From NCBI GenBank assembly GCA_903837355.1, contig CAILUI010000390.1, positions 1-40,148 of the forward strand: a DNA stretch of 40,148 bases, given 5' to 3'. Source of the stretch: an uncultured Victivallales bacterium (GTDB lineage: Bacteria; Verrucomicrobiota; Lentisphaeria; Oligosphaerales; JAFGRS01). The translations under genes were made by a program, and so were the position numbers. The notes beneath the pieces were generated by a model, which made no database searches, had not been told where the DNA came from, and saw nothing but the letters and a program-made list of their open reading frames with translations. Shown here one piece after another: positions 33,183 to 40,148 of the stretch; positions within the stretch are counted from its first letter, which is position 1, and each line of letters starts with the position of its first letter.

Positions 33183-35978
33183 TCAGGGCGCCGGCTCCAG
33201 GCGGATGCGGCTGCCTTCCGCGTCGTACCAGAGCACGCCCTCGGCTGTCTGCGTCGCGAAGCGCCCATCGGCGAGCCCGTCCAGCGGGGCCAGCGGCGCC
33301 ACCCCAGGCAGAAACTCCGGGGTCCGGCGCAGGAGTACGGAGAGCACGGCCTGCAGTTCGGGCAGGCGGTCGCCGAGCCCGTCCAGCAGCACCGTCCAAC
33401 CGTGGCCGACGCGGCGACGGCAACCGGCGAAGACCTCGGGTCGCAGAACGTAGTCGATACCGGCCGGGGCGGGCGCCAGGCCCTCCGCGCCCGCCCGGAC
33501 CCAGGCCACTCGGCTCAGCCCCGCCCCCAATTGCCGATCGTCGCCGCTCTGGCCGACCTGCTTGGGCGACCAGGTCGTGGTCGCCAGCTCCAGGCGCGCC
33601 AGCGGCGCGCTGCCGACGACCGCCGCCGGCACGGTGAAGGTGTAGGCACGGGCGCCATCGCGATCAAGGCGGCCAACGACGGTCCCGTTGACGGACACCG
33701 TGTTGGCGGCACCGTGCAGTGAGTGCCCGGACAGGAGCGCGTCGAGCGTGAGGGTGTAGTCCGCACCCGGCACCACCGGCAGCCACAGCCCGGCCCGCGC
33801 TCCGCCCCAGCGTTTACGGGCGTCGGGCCGTTCGGGCCACTCCAGGCCGGCCTCGCGCTGGAACCAGTCGCCAAAGAGCCAGGGACCATCCTCCACGGCC
33901 CCCACCGTCAGGGCCCATGAGGGCGGCACCGTGCCGGCCAGGGTGCGGTCCAGCAGACCCTCCGCGGCCACCCCGCCCGCCAGCAACTCCGCGCGCCACT
34001 CGCTCAGGTCCTGCAGTCGCGAGGCGATCACCTCACCCGTACGCGGCGCCACCACCAGTACCCCGCCCCGACGCACCCACCGCGCCAAGGCCTGGGCCGC
34101 AGCCGGATCGAGGACTTCGGACTCCAGCAGCACGACCAGCCGCAGGGGCTTCAGGGCGCCGTCGCTGACCGAGAGGCGGGTCAGCAACTCGTAGTCGGTC
34201 AGGTCGCGCAGAGCCCGTGCGTGCTCGTAGAAGCGGTCGATCACCCCCGGGTTCACCGCCCACGTCTCCCGTGAGATGTAGAGCCCCGCCTCCACCCGCG
34301 GCCGCCGCGGCACCAGGTAGTGCGCGTTTTCGCGAAACGCGGCCAGGGCCTCGCTGGACTGCAGGATGTTCGGGGTGTAGTAATGGAGTTGGCGCGCCCC
34401 GGACGCCGTGGCGTTATAGAGACGCGCCGGTACCCCGCCGGCATCGACGCGGCCGGCGGGCTCGAAACCGGCAAAGGTCTCATACAGCCGGGTCGCCGAG
34501 GAGACCTCGCGGGTGACCGTGAAGTTCGCCGCATAGTCGCTGGACTCGTTGGTGATACGAATCCCGGCCCCGCTGCGGGCGATGGCCTTGGCCTGCGCCG
34601 TGAAGTCGGCACCCAGTTCCGGCCGGCCGTCACCGCCGGTGCAAAGGTAGACCGGCGTCTTGGGGAAGACCCGCCGGGTGGCTTTGACCCAGTACACCGA
34701 CCAGTCGGTCATGACGCGCTGGTACCACTCCGCGAAGTCCGCCAGGGCGCGGTCGCCGGGGGCATCCTTGGGCAGGAACGTACGGACATCGGCAAAGCTG
34801 GCAAAGCGCGTGCCCCAGGCCTGGTTGAGGCGTTCGATCTGGCGATACTGCTGGCGCATGGCCTCGCGGAAGGCCGCCTGCGCCAGGGCATCGCCGGCCC
34901 ACCAGCCGCCATGGTTGTGGTAATCGCCGGTAAGCCCGGCGGTCCAACCGCCGGCTGGGCCGGCCGGATAGATGCTCTCGCCGTAGATGCCGGTGACGCC
35001 CAGCAGGACCGACTCAATGACCCCCGTGTCGCGATAGCGCTCGGCAAAGGCCTTCAGGAAACGCTCGATCTGGCGCGGCAAGGCCGGGTTGAAGATGGAT
35101 TGCACCTTGCTCGACTCACCGTGCTCCAGACAGACGAAAACCTGCGAGTCGGGGCTGTTCTGGAACCATAGCGGCGTGGCATAGGCCGGCCCGGCGATCA
35201 GGAAAGGCACCCACTTCAGCCCGTGCTCCTGCAGGATGCGGACCTGCGCGTCCCACTGGCGCCAGTCCCAGGTGCCCTCGACCTCCGGCTCCACGCCGGC
35301 CCAGTGGACATAGCTCTCAACGCTGGTCACGGTCAGGGCCTTGAAGATCGCCGCATCCGTCGCCGTGGCGTCGTTGCCGAAAGTGAGCTCCATACCGGCG
35401 GCACGCTCGGTCCGCAGCGCCGCCAGCGACGCCGGGTCGATGCCAGTCACGTCGGTGAAGTCGGGCGGCCGCTGCGCCGTCACCTCGATGCGCCGCACCG
35501 CCAGGCCACGGGCGGACAGGCGAAAGTCGGTGCCGTGGTTCTCACCATGCCCCAGGCGGTGCTCGGGCAGGTGGAAAAACAGCCGGCGTTGCCCCCCCTG
35601 CCCCAGGCAGACGTAGTTCTGCCGCGCCAGGGTATAGCAACTGCCGAGATTGGGGGATGCCGTCTGCCGGTCGTACTCCAGCGCCACCCGGTTGAAGGAG
35701 TCGTCGATGATGTCCACCGTGACGTACAGGTCCAGCGGCGCCCGCGCTGCATAGGCCGGGTCCTCGATGCGCACGTACAGGTACTCGCTGTCCGCCGCAA
35801 TTCGCCGTACCGCCGCGCCCGCCGCCTGTGCCGGCTGGTTCTGCCCATCGCCCCCCGAGGGCACCGTGAGTCCCTGACCGTGGTTCTGCGGCCCCAGCTC
35901 AACCCACACGGGCGGCAACTCCGCGGCAGACCCGGCCATGGCCAGAAACAGACACCCAACCAACGCCCTGATCTGCAT
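33183..35978 (-). CDS. Secreted GH42/GH14-like glycoside hydrolase
   Basis: A 931-aa exported protein with signal peptide MQIRALVGCLFLAMAGSAAE and GAGG about 8 bases before the ATG. After an N-terminal beta domain (about 25-180), a TIM barrel of the clan GH-A kind follows: SVESYVHWAGVEPEVEGTWDW, ILQEHGLKWVPFLIAGP, and GVTGIYGESIYP with Glu334 as candidate acid/base. The second Glu may be in RITNESSDYAANF. It is closest in layout to GH42 and GH14-like proteins annotated as beta-galactosidase or beta-amylase-like. The C-terminal third has a glutamine-amidotransferase-like segment (LARWVRRGGVLVVAPRTGEV), as in GH42 trimerisation domains, and a beta-sandwich. The activity is not predictable. Confidence 0.78.
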   Translation of the reverse strand: MQIRALVGCLFLAMAGSAAELPPVWVELGPQNHGQGLTVPSGGDGQNQPAQAAGAAVRRIAADSEYLYVRIEDPAYAARAPLDLYVTVDIIDDSFNRVALEYDRQTASPNLGSCYTLARQNYVCLGQGGQRRLFFHLPEHRLGHGENHGTDFRLSARGLAVRRIEVTAQRPPDFTDVTGIDPASLAALRTERAAGMELTFGNDATATDAAIFKALTVTSVESYVHWAGVEPEVEGTWDWRQWDAQVRILQEHGLKWVPFLIAGPAYATPLWFQNSPDSQVFVCLEHGESSKVQSIFNPALPRQIERFLKAFAERYRDTGVIESVLLGVTGIYGESIYPAGPAGGWTAGLTGDYHNHGGWWAGDALAQAAFREAMRQQYRQIERLNQAWGTRFASFADVRTFLPKDAPGDRALADFAEWYQRVMTDWSVYWVKATRRVFPKTPVYLCTGGDGRPELGADFTAQAKAIARSGAGIRITNESSDYAANFTVTREVSSATRLYETFAGFEPAGRVDAGGVPARLYNATASGARQLHYYTPNILQSSEALAAFRENAHYLVPRRPRVEAGLYISRETWAVNPGVIDRFYEHARALRDLTDYELLTRLSVSDGALKPLRLVVLLESEVLDPAAAQALARWVRRGGVLVVAPRTGEVIASRLQDLSEWRAELLAGGVAAEGLLDRTLAGTVPPSWALTVGAVEDGPWLFGDWFQREAGLEWPERPDARKRWGGARAGLWLPVVPGADYTLTLDALLSGHSLHGAANTVSVNGTVVGRLDRDGARAYTFTVPAAVVGSAPLARLELATTTWSPKQVGQSGDDRQLGAGLSRVAWVRAGAEGLAPAPAGIDYVLRPEVFAGCRRRVGHGWTVLLDGLGDRLPELQAVLSVLLRRTPEFLPGVAPLAPLDGLADGRFATQTAEGVLWYDAEGSRIRLEPAP

Positions 35979-36123
35979 GGACCCGTCCTCTCTGTAAACG
36001 TGATCGAAACGCGCGCACCGCAGAGTGGCGAACGCGGGCTCTCTGCCGTGCCCTTACCCTACACACGGTTCGGGGCCGCGCCAGGTGCGCCCGGACCCAC
36101 CACACACGGCATCCCCTTGTGGG

Positions 36124-36166
36124 GCGCCCGGCACGGGCGCTGCGGCGGAGGCCCGCCGCCTCTCCA
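36124..36166. repeat. Double-hairpin GC-rich repeat, copy 1
   Basis: GCGCCC-ggcac-GGGCGC followed by GCGGCGG-aggc-CCGCCGC and CTCTCCA. It is nearly identical to copy 2, which lies 61 bases downstream. It resembles REP-type extragenic palindromes. Confidence 0.65.
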
Positions 36167-36184
36167 ATTCCATCCCCAAGGGCG

Positions 36185-36227
36185 GCGCCCGACGCGGGCG
36201 CTGCGGCGGAGGCCCGCCGCCTTTCCA
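36185..36227. repeat. Double-hairpin GC-rich repeat, copy 2
   Basis: GCGCCC-gacgc-GGGCGC followed by GCGGCGG-aggc-CCGCCGC and CTTTCCA. The differences from copy 1 are in the first loop and one base near the end, so the stems are conserved. Confidence 0.65.
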
Positions 36228-36259
36228 CCCCGCCGTCTGCAACGGACCTGACGCCGGCC

Positions 36260-36287
36260 TTGCATCGTGCCGGCGGCGCGGTATCCT
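36260..36287 (+). promoter_or_regulatory. Weak candidate promoter for the MFS operon
   Basis: TTGCAT (36260-36265), 16 bases, TATCCT (36282-36287), about 40 bases before the MFS start. The match is only partial. Confidence 0.28.
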
Positions 36288-36327
36288 ACGCTCAGCCACG
36301 GCAGAACCTTCCACCCAGGCGGACCCC

Positions 36328-37554
36328 ATGCAGCACAGCCGTAAGATGGCCTTCGGACGTTTCGACTATGCCGCCTTCGCGGCCTTCCTCGCCTACGCCG
36401 CCGGCTCCGTGGTGGTGCCGGTGGTACTGGTGCTGCTGGCGCGCGAGTTGGGGTTTTCCCTGGAAAAGGGCGGCCTGAGCGCCGGCGGCGCGCTGCATCT
36501 GGGGCGGACCGTGCCGATGGTGCTCTCGATGGTGCTCTGCGGCTTCGCCGCCGGACGCTGGGGTAAACGCCGCACCTTCGGCGGGTCGGTTCTGCTGATG
36601 GGCGTGGGCATGGGCCTATGCGCCGCGGCGCCGGGGTACGGGCTGCTGTTTCTGGCGCTGATGCTGGCCGGCGCCGGCGAGGGCGTCATCGAGGGCCTGG
36701 CGACGCCGTTCGTACAGGACCTGCACGCCGACGAACCCGGCCGCTATATCAACTTTGCCCACGGCTTCTGGTCCATCGGCGTCCTGATCACGGTCCTGCT
36801 CTCCGGGGCGCTACTCTCGCTGGGCGTATCCTGGCGCCTCATCATCGGCGTCATCGCCGCCTTCGCCCTGCTGCCCGCCGGGCTCCTGCTCGCGCCGGCG
36901 CCCGCCGGCCACGCCGTCCGCGAAGCCGGCGCGGCCATCCCCTGGAACACCACTCTCGCCCAGGCAATACAGATCCTGCGCATCCCCCGCTTCTGGGTCT
37001 TCTTTGCCGCCATGTTTGTGGCCGGCGGCGGGGAGTTCTGCCTGACCTTCTGGTGCGCGAGCTACATCCAGTTGAGCTTCACTCCAGCGGCCTGGGCCGG
37101 CGGGGTCGGCACCGCGTTCTTCGCGGCCGGCATGGTGCTGGGTCGCACCGGCTGGGGCTACCTGATCAAGCAGGGGCAACTGCGGCATCTCATCGTCTAC
37201 TCGGCCGTGGCGGGCACGTTGGTGACCCTCTGTTTCCCGCTGCTGACGAATCTGTGGCTGTTCTTCGGCCTGCTCTTCCTCGCCGGGGTTGCCACCGCGC
37301 CCTTCTGGCCCAGCGTGCAGAGCTACTGCGCGGACTGCCTGCCGGGGACCGACACGACCATGCTCTTCATCCTACTCTCCTGCGCCGGCATCCCCGGCTG
37401 CGGCGTCTGCACCTGGCTGATGGGCTACATCGGCAACCACAGTGGCGGCCTCAGCCGTGCCTTCTACCTCGTGCCGGCCTGCTACGTCGTCCTGGCCGCA
37501 CTGATCGGCTGGGATTGGCGCCACTACGGCCGCCGGGTGCAAGCGCCGCGCTGA
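36328..37554 (+). CDS. MFS transporter
   Basis: A 408-aa inner-membrane transporter with about 12 hydrophobic helices. The loop between helices 2 and 3 (CGFAAGRWGKRRTFGGSVLL) is the MFS signature of the form G-x-x-x-D/G-R-x-G-R/K. AGEGVIEGLATPFVQDLH after helix 4-5 resembles the sugar/fucose permease branch of the superfamily. I used the ATG at 36328; an ATG at 36346 (MAFGRF) is also possible. It is followed after 20 bases by the beta-helix protein gene, so uptake of a sugar or uronate released by that protein is a reasonable inference. The substrate is unknown. Confidence 0.85.
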   Translation: MQHSRKMAFGRFDYAAFAAFLAYAAGSVVVPVVLVLLARELGFSLEKGGLSAGGALHLGRTVPMVLSMVLCGFAAGRWGKRRTFGGSVLLMGVGMGLCAAAPGYGLLFLALMLAGAGEGVIEGLATPFVQDLHADEPGRYINFAHGFWSIGVLITVLLSGALLSLGVSWRLIIGVIAAFALLPAGLLLAPAPAGHAVREAGAAIPWNTTLAQAIQILRIPRFWVFFAAMFVAGGGEFCLTFWCASYIQLSFTPAAWAGGVGTAFFAAGMVLGRTGWGYLIKQGQLRHLIVYSAVAGTLVTLCFPLLTNLWLFFGLLFLAGVATAPFWPSVQSYCADCLPGTDTTMLFILLSCAGIPGCGVCTWLMGYIGNHSGGLSRAFYLVPACYVVLAALIGWDWRHYGRRVQAPR

Positions 37555-37574
37555 GCAAGAAGGAGGTACCGGTG

Positions 37575-39923
37575 ATGTCCCGATGCATGGAGCGCACGTA
37601 CAGGGGCGGTCTGGCCGACCCGACACGCCACCGCTTCGCCCACCGCCTTGCGCGGCGGTCGCGGTCGCGATTCGTCCTGCTGGCCGCACTCCTGGCGCTG
37701 GCCCTGCCCATGGCCGGGGCGGAGACCGCCGCCAACAGCCCACAACTGCCGGCGCTCGCCTGGGAGCCACGCTCGGACTGGCAAAGCGCCAAGGCGGCCG
37801 GGGCGCTTGGCGACGGCGTGGCCGATGACAGCGCGCCCATCCAGAAGCTGCTCGACGCGGCCCAGGATGGCACCACCGTCTACCTGCCGCCCGGCACCTA
37901 CCGCCTGACCAAGACCCTGACCCTGATCGGACCGCGGCACGGCGTCCTGCTCGTCGGGCACGGCCGGGACACCACCCTGGTGTGGGACGGCGAGGCGGGC
38001 GGTAAGATGCTGCTGGACGACGGCGTCGCCTACTCGCGCTTTGTCGGCATCCAGTTCGACGGCCGCAACCGGGCCGCCATCGGCTTCTTCCACCACTCCG
38101 AGCGGCGCTTCGAGACGGAGGTACGGCACCAGCACCTGGCCTTCCGCAACTTCACCGAGGCCGGCGTTCTGGCCGATCCGAAAGACGCCTTCGCTTTGGC
38201 CGAAACGCTGTTCGAGAACTGCCTGTTCGAGAACTGCCGGCGGGGCGTGTCGTTCACCCAGTTCAACGACTACGACTTCACCTTCGACGGCTGCGAATTC
38301 CGCGCTTGCGAGATCGCGGTGGAATGCGTGCATGGCAATTTCTACGTGCGCAACTGCCGCTTCGAGGGCAGTCGTGACGTCGATATCCTCAGCGCCCCCG
38401 AGCACGGCAGTTCGGTGCGTCGGAGCGTCTCAGTCGGCTCGCAACAGTTCATCCGCTTCAGCCAGCCGGTCGGCACCATGACCATCGAGGGCTGCCGGGT
38501 CGCGGACTGGCGCAGCCCGGACGGCGCCATCAGCCTGTCCGGAGCACCGGTGGTGCTGTTTGACTGCCTGTTCACGGCCGGCCCAGCCGGCAGCGCCCCG
38601 GTGCGGCTGCTCAAGGGCGACCAGCGCCTGATCACGTCGCAGAATGCCGCTCCGGGGGCGCCGGGACTGTTCCAGCCTGGCCCCAGCGCCCGCCTGATCG
38701 AGATCCCCGCGGGGCAACGCCAGGGCGTCGCTCTGGACCCGGAGCGGCACTTCCTGAAGAGCACAGTGGCGGTGCCGGGCCGCGTCTTCGACGCCCGCCG
38801 CGACTTCGGCGCCAAAGGCGATGGCACGACGGATGATACCGCCGCCCTGCAGCAGGCCATCGCCGCGGCCAAAGCCCACGGCCAGGGCGCCATCGCCTAT
38901 CTGCCCACGGGGACCTACGTCATCCGCGACACCCTGCGCCTCAGTGGCGGCGGCTACACGGTCGGCGGCAGCGGCTGGAATACCCGGCTGGTTTGGCGCG
39001 GGGCGGAGGGCGGGACCATGGTGGCAGTGGAGGCCCCGCAGGGGCTCACCCTCGAGCACCTCAACGTCGGCAGTCACGATGCCGGGGCCATGGACAACGC
39101 GATCGACATCCTACAGAGCGCCTCGGCGGGCGCCTCGCGCATGACCTACGATGGGGTCTACGTCTATGGGATGTATCAGAAACAGCCATTCCGCAAAGGG
39201 TTACACTTTGACAATCTCGGCCCTCAGGAGGTGGTCTCCATGCCCCATGTCCAGGGCAATCTACACCTCACCGACTGCGCCCAAGCCACGATCCTCGGCG
39301 GCTGCACCTACGAGGGCTCCATCGTCGTGGACGGCAAGGACCCACGACGCACGGGGCTGCTGGGCTTCCTGACGCGCCTGGCCACGCTCTGCACGCACGG
39401 CCTCTACCTGCGCGACAACCAGAGCATCGTCATGAGCGATTTCTATGTCGAACAGGCCGACAACGGCTTCGTTTTCGAGGGCGAAGCAGGCCTGCCGCCG
39501 GGGCGGGCGACCATCCAAGGCGCCAAGCTCCACTTCACGGTGGCCAAGGACGAGCCGACCAAGGGCACGGCGATGGACATCCGCAACTACGCCGGACAGG
39601 TCTTCTTCGGCCACAGCCAGTTCTACATCGAGCCGACAGAGGTGCGCCTCCGGCACAGCGGCACGGCACCCTTCGACCTGTACCTCTTGGCCAACTGCTT
39701 CTACAGCACCCGTCCCGCCATCCAGGCCGACCCCAGCGCCCACGTCTGGCGCCTCGGTAACGAGGCCGTCGGCACCATCGCGGGCGACGCCATCGCCGCC
39801 GGTGCCTTCGACGCCACGGACACCCTGCCCCCGGCACAGTGGAGCGCGCTCAGCGCCGCCCTCGACGACCTGCGCCGCTTGGGCGAGGCGGACCTGCGGC
39901 TGAACCATGGGCAGGGCCAATAG
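37575..39923 (+). CDS. Secreted beta-helix protein with two pectate-lyase-3 modules
   Basis: A 782-aa exported protein. AGGAGG at 37561-37566 fixes the ATG at 37575; a basic leader of about 35 residues precedes the hydrophobic signal core (RFVLLAALLALALPMAGA). Two modules of the Pectate_lyase_3 (GH28/PL-type) N-terminal kind are present: the first at about 60-135 (GDGVADDSAPIQKLLDAA, VYLPPGTYRLTKTL), the second at about 405-480 (DFGAKGDGTTDDTAALQQAI, AYLPTGTYVIRDTL). Each is followed by parallel beta-helix coils (ENCLFENCRRGVSF; QSIVMSDFYVEQADNGFVF). I see no clear catalytic set, so it may be a lyase, hydrolase or binding protein. The duplicated layout resembles some phage tailspike and polysaccharide-processing proteins. 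Confidence 0.82.
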   Translation: MSRCMERTYRGGLADPTRHRFAHRLARRSRSRFVLLAALLALALPMAGAETAANSPQLPALAWEPRSDWQSAKAAGALGDGVADDSAPIQKLLDAAQDGTTVYLPPGTYRLTKTLTLIGPRHGVLLVGHGRDTTLVWDGEAGGKMLLDDGVAYSRFVGIQFDGRNRAAIGFFHHSERRFETEVRHQHLAFRNFTEAGVLADPKDAFALAETLFENCLFENCRRGVSFTQFNDYDFTFDGCEFRACEIAVECVHGNFYVRNCRFEGSRDVDILSAPEHGSSVRRSVSVGSQQFIRFSQPVGTMTIEGCRVADWRSPDGAISLSGAPVVLFDCLFTAGPAGSAPVRLLKGDQRLITSQNAAPGAPGLFQPGPSARLIEIPAGQRQGVALDPERHFLKSTVAVPGRVFDARRDFGAKGDGTTDDTAALQQAIAAAKAHGQGAIAYLPTGTYVIRDTLRLSGGGYTVGGSGWNTRLVWRGAEGGTMVAVEAPQGLTLEHLNVGSHDAGAMDNAIDILQSASAGASRMTYDGVYVYGMYQKQPFRKGLHFDNLGPQEVVSMPHVQGNLHLTDCAQATILGGCTYEGSIVVDGKDPRRTGLLGFLTRLATLCTHGLYLRDNQSIVMSDFYVEQADNGFVFEGEAGLPPGRATIQGAKLHFTVAKDEPTKGTAMDIRNYAGQVFFGHSQFYIEPTEVRLRHSGTAPFDLYLLANCFYSTRPAIQADPSAHVWRLGNEAVGTIAGDAIAAGAFDATDTLPPAQWSALSAALDDLRRLGEADLRLNHGQGQ

Positions 39924-39938
39924 GGAACCAACGGCGGC

Positions 39939-39957
39939 GTCAGGAGTACTCCCTTCA
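39939..39957. repeat. Direct repeat, copy 1 (GTCAGGAGTACTCCCTTCA)
   Basis: A 19-base unit that recurs 72 bases downstream with one difference. In this copy GGAGTACTCC is itself a palindrome. Confidence 0.7.
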
Positions 39958-39975
39958 AGGGGAAAAGGACCGGCT

Positions 39976-39993
39976 TCCTGCCGTACGGCAGGA
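39976..39993. repeat. Perfect 18-bp palindrome
   Basis: TCCTGCCGT followed directly by ACGGCAGGA, 52 bases after the stop of the beta-helix gene. No T-run follows, so a classical terminator is unlikely. Confidence 0.6.
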
Positions 39994-40010
39994 CGGGACT
40001 CCTGGCGAGG

Positions 40011-40029
40011 GTCAGGAGTACCCCCTTCA
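40011..40029. repeat. Direct repeat, copy 2 (GTCAGGAGTACCCCCTTCA)
   Basis: The second copy of the 19-base unit. Its CAGGAGT pairs with ACTCCTG at 39998-40004 in a 7-bp stem. Confidence 0.7.
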
Positions 40030-40090
40030 GCACCAAGCGGGCGCAGTGCCGCCCGATCATGTCAGGATGAAACTCTGCTTGGGAGTACTG

Positions 40091-40131
40091 CCGCGTGCCC
40101 TCACGCGGCTGGCGGGTGGGGGCACCCGCCA
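40091..40131. repeat. Two adjacent stem-loops near the window end
   Basis: CCGCGTG-ccct-CACGCGG (40091-40108), then one base, then TGGCGGGTG-gggg-CACCCGCCA (40110-40131). Both stems are perfect. They follow the direct repeats, so the last 200 bases are mostly able to fold; they may be terminators for convergent genes or part of a repeat family. Confidence 0.6.
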
Positions 40132-40148
40132 CTACCTCAGAGCCCCCC

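Larger units (their letters stand above)
35979..36327. other. Intergenic region upstream of the MFS gene, repeat-bearing
   Basis: A 349-base divergent gap. It holds two copies of a double-hairpin repeat (36124-36166 and 36185-36227) and a weak candidate promoter; no gene is seen. Confidence 0.5.

Noticed and set aside
36618..37574. 319-codon upstream extension of the beta-helix protein
   Set aside because: It overlaps the MFS gene in another frame and has no features; AGGAGG and the signal peptide lie at 37561-37650.

Overview
The window is high-GC bacterial DNA with no rRNA, tRNA or CRISPR array that I could see. The gene content suggests a Gram-negative, heterotrophic, polysaccharide-degrading bacterium: large secreted glycoside hydrolases, a PilT-type pilus retraction ATPase, an FtsQ-like POTRA protein and a DUF5107-TPR protein. 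A lineage of the PVC group, Armatimonadota or Hydrogenedentota type would fit. This is inferred from the protein mix and the C-terminal style of the PilT homologue; no marker gene fixes the phylum.

Layout. (1) 1-2080 is an accessory remnant: a caspase/CHAT-like protein with a His/Cys pair, a small one-pass membrane protein with a CxxC motif, and a decayed, frameshifted Rhs core fragment. (2) 2110-9680 has a secreted transglutaminase-like protein (minus strand) divergent from an overlapping operon of a 1389-aa GH2 enzyme, an RluA-type pseudouridine synthase and an SGNH esterase. (3) 9688-17261 holds central sugar and amino-acid genes: DUF5107-TPR protein, FucI/AraA-like isomerase with a cysteine cluster, argB, a beta-hydroxyacid dehydrogenase and an FtsQ-like protein. 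(4) 17598-21298 has a secreted beta-propeller protein, a CxxCxxCC-type protein that seems to start at CTG, and the PilT/PilU ATPase.

(5) 21444-24977 is a collapsed type III restriction-modification locus. The mod gene has a nonsense codon and an internal deletion that removed the target-recognition region. The res gene is reduced to its endonuclease domain plus a short out-of-frame N-terminus. Between them is an intact Fic-family gene with its own TATAAT promoter and a palindrome in the leader. (6) 25245-27722 encodes a GH141-like beta-helix/LamG protein. (7) 27741-32742 is a complete livKHMGF branched-chain amino-acid-type ABC importer in one operon with 4-nt overlaps. (8) 32899-35978 has an orphan AbrB/MazE-like protein and a secreted GH42/GH14-like hydrolase. 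(9) 36328-39923 pairs an MFS transporter with a pectate-lyase-3 beta-helix protein, flanked on both sides by clusters of stem-loop repeats.

Taken together, the intact genes point to breakdown of plant- or algal-type polysaccharides outside the cytoplasm (GH2, GH141-like, GH42-like, beta-helix, SGNH), uptake by MFS and Liv-type transporters, and conversion by the isomerase and dehydrogenase. The Rhs and RM regions look like decaying accessory DNA.
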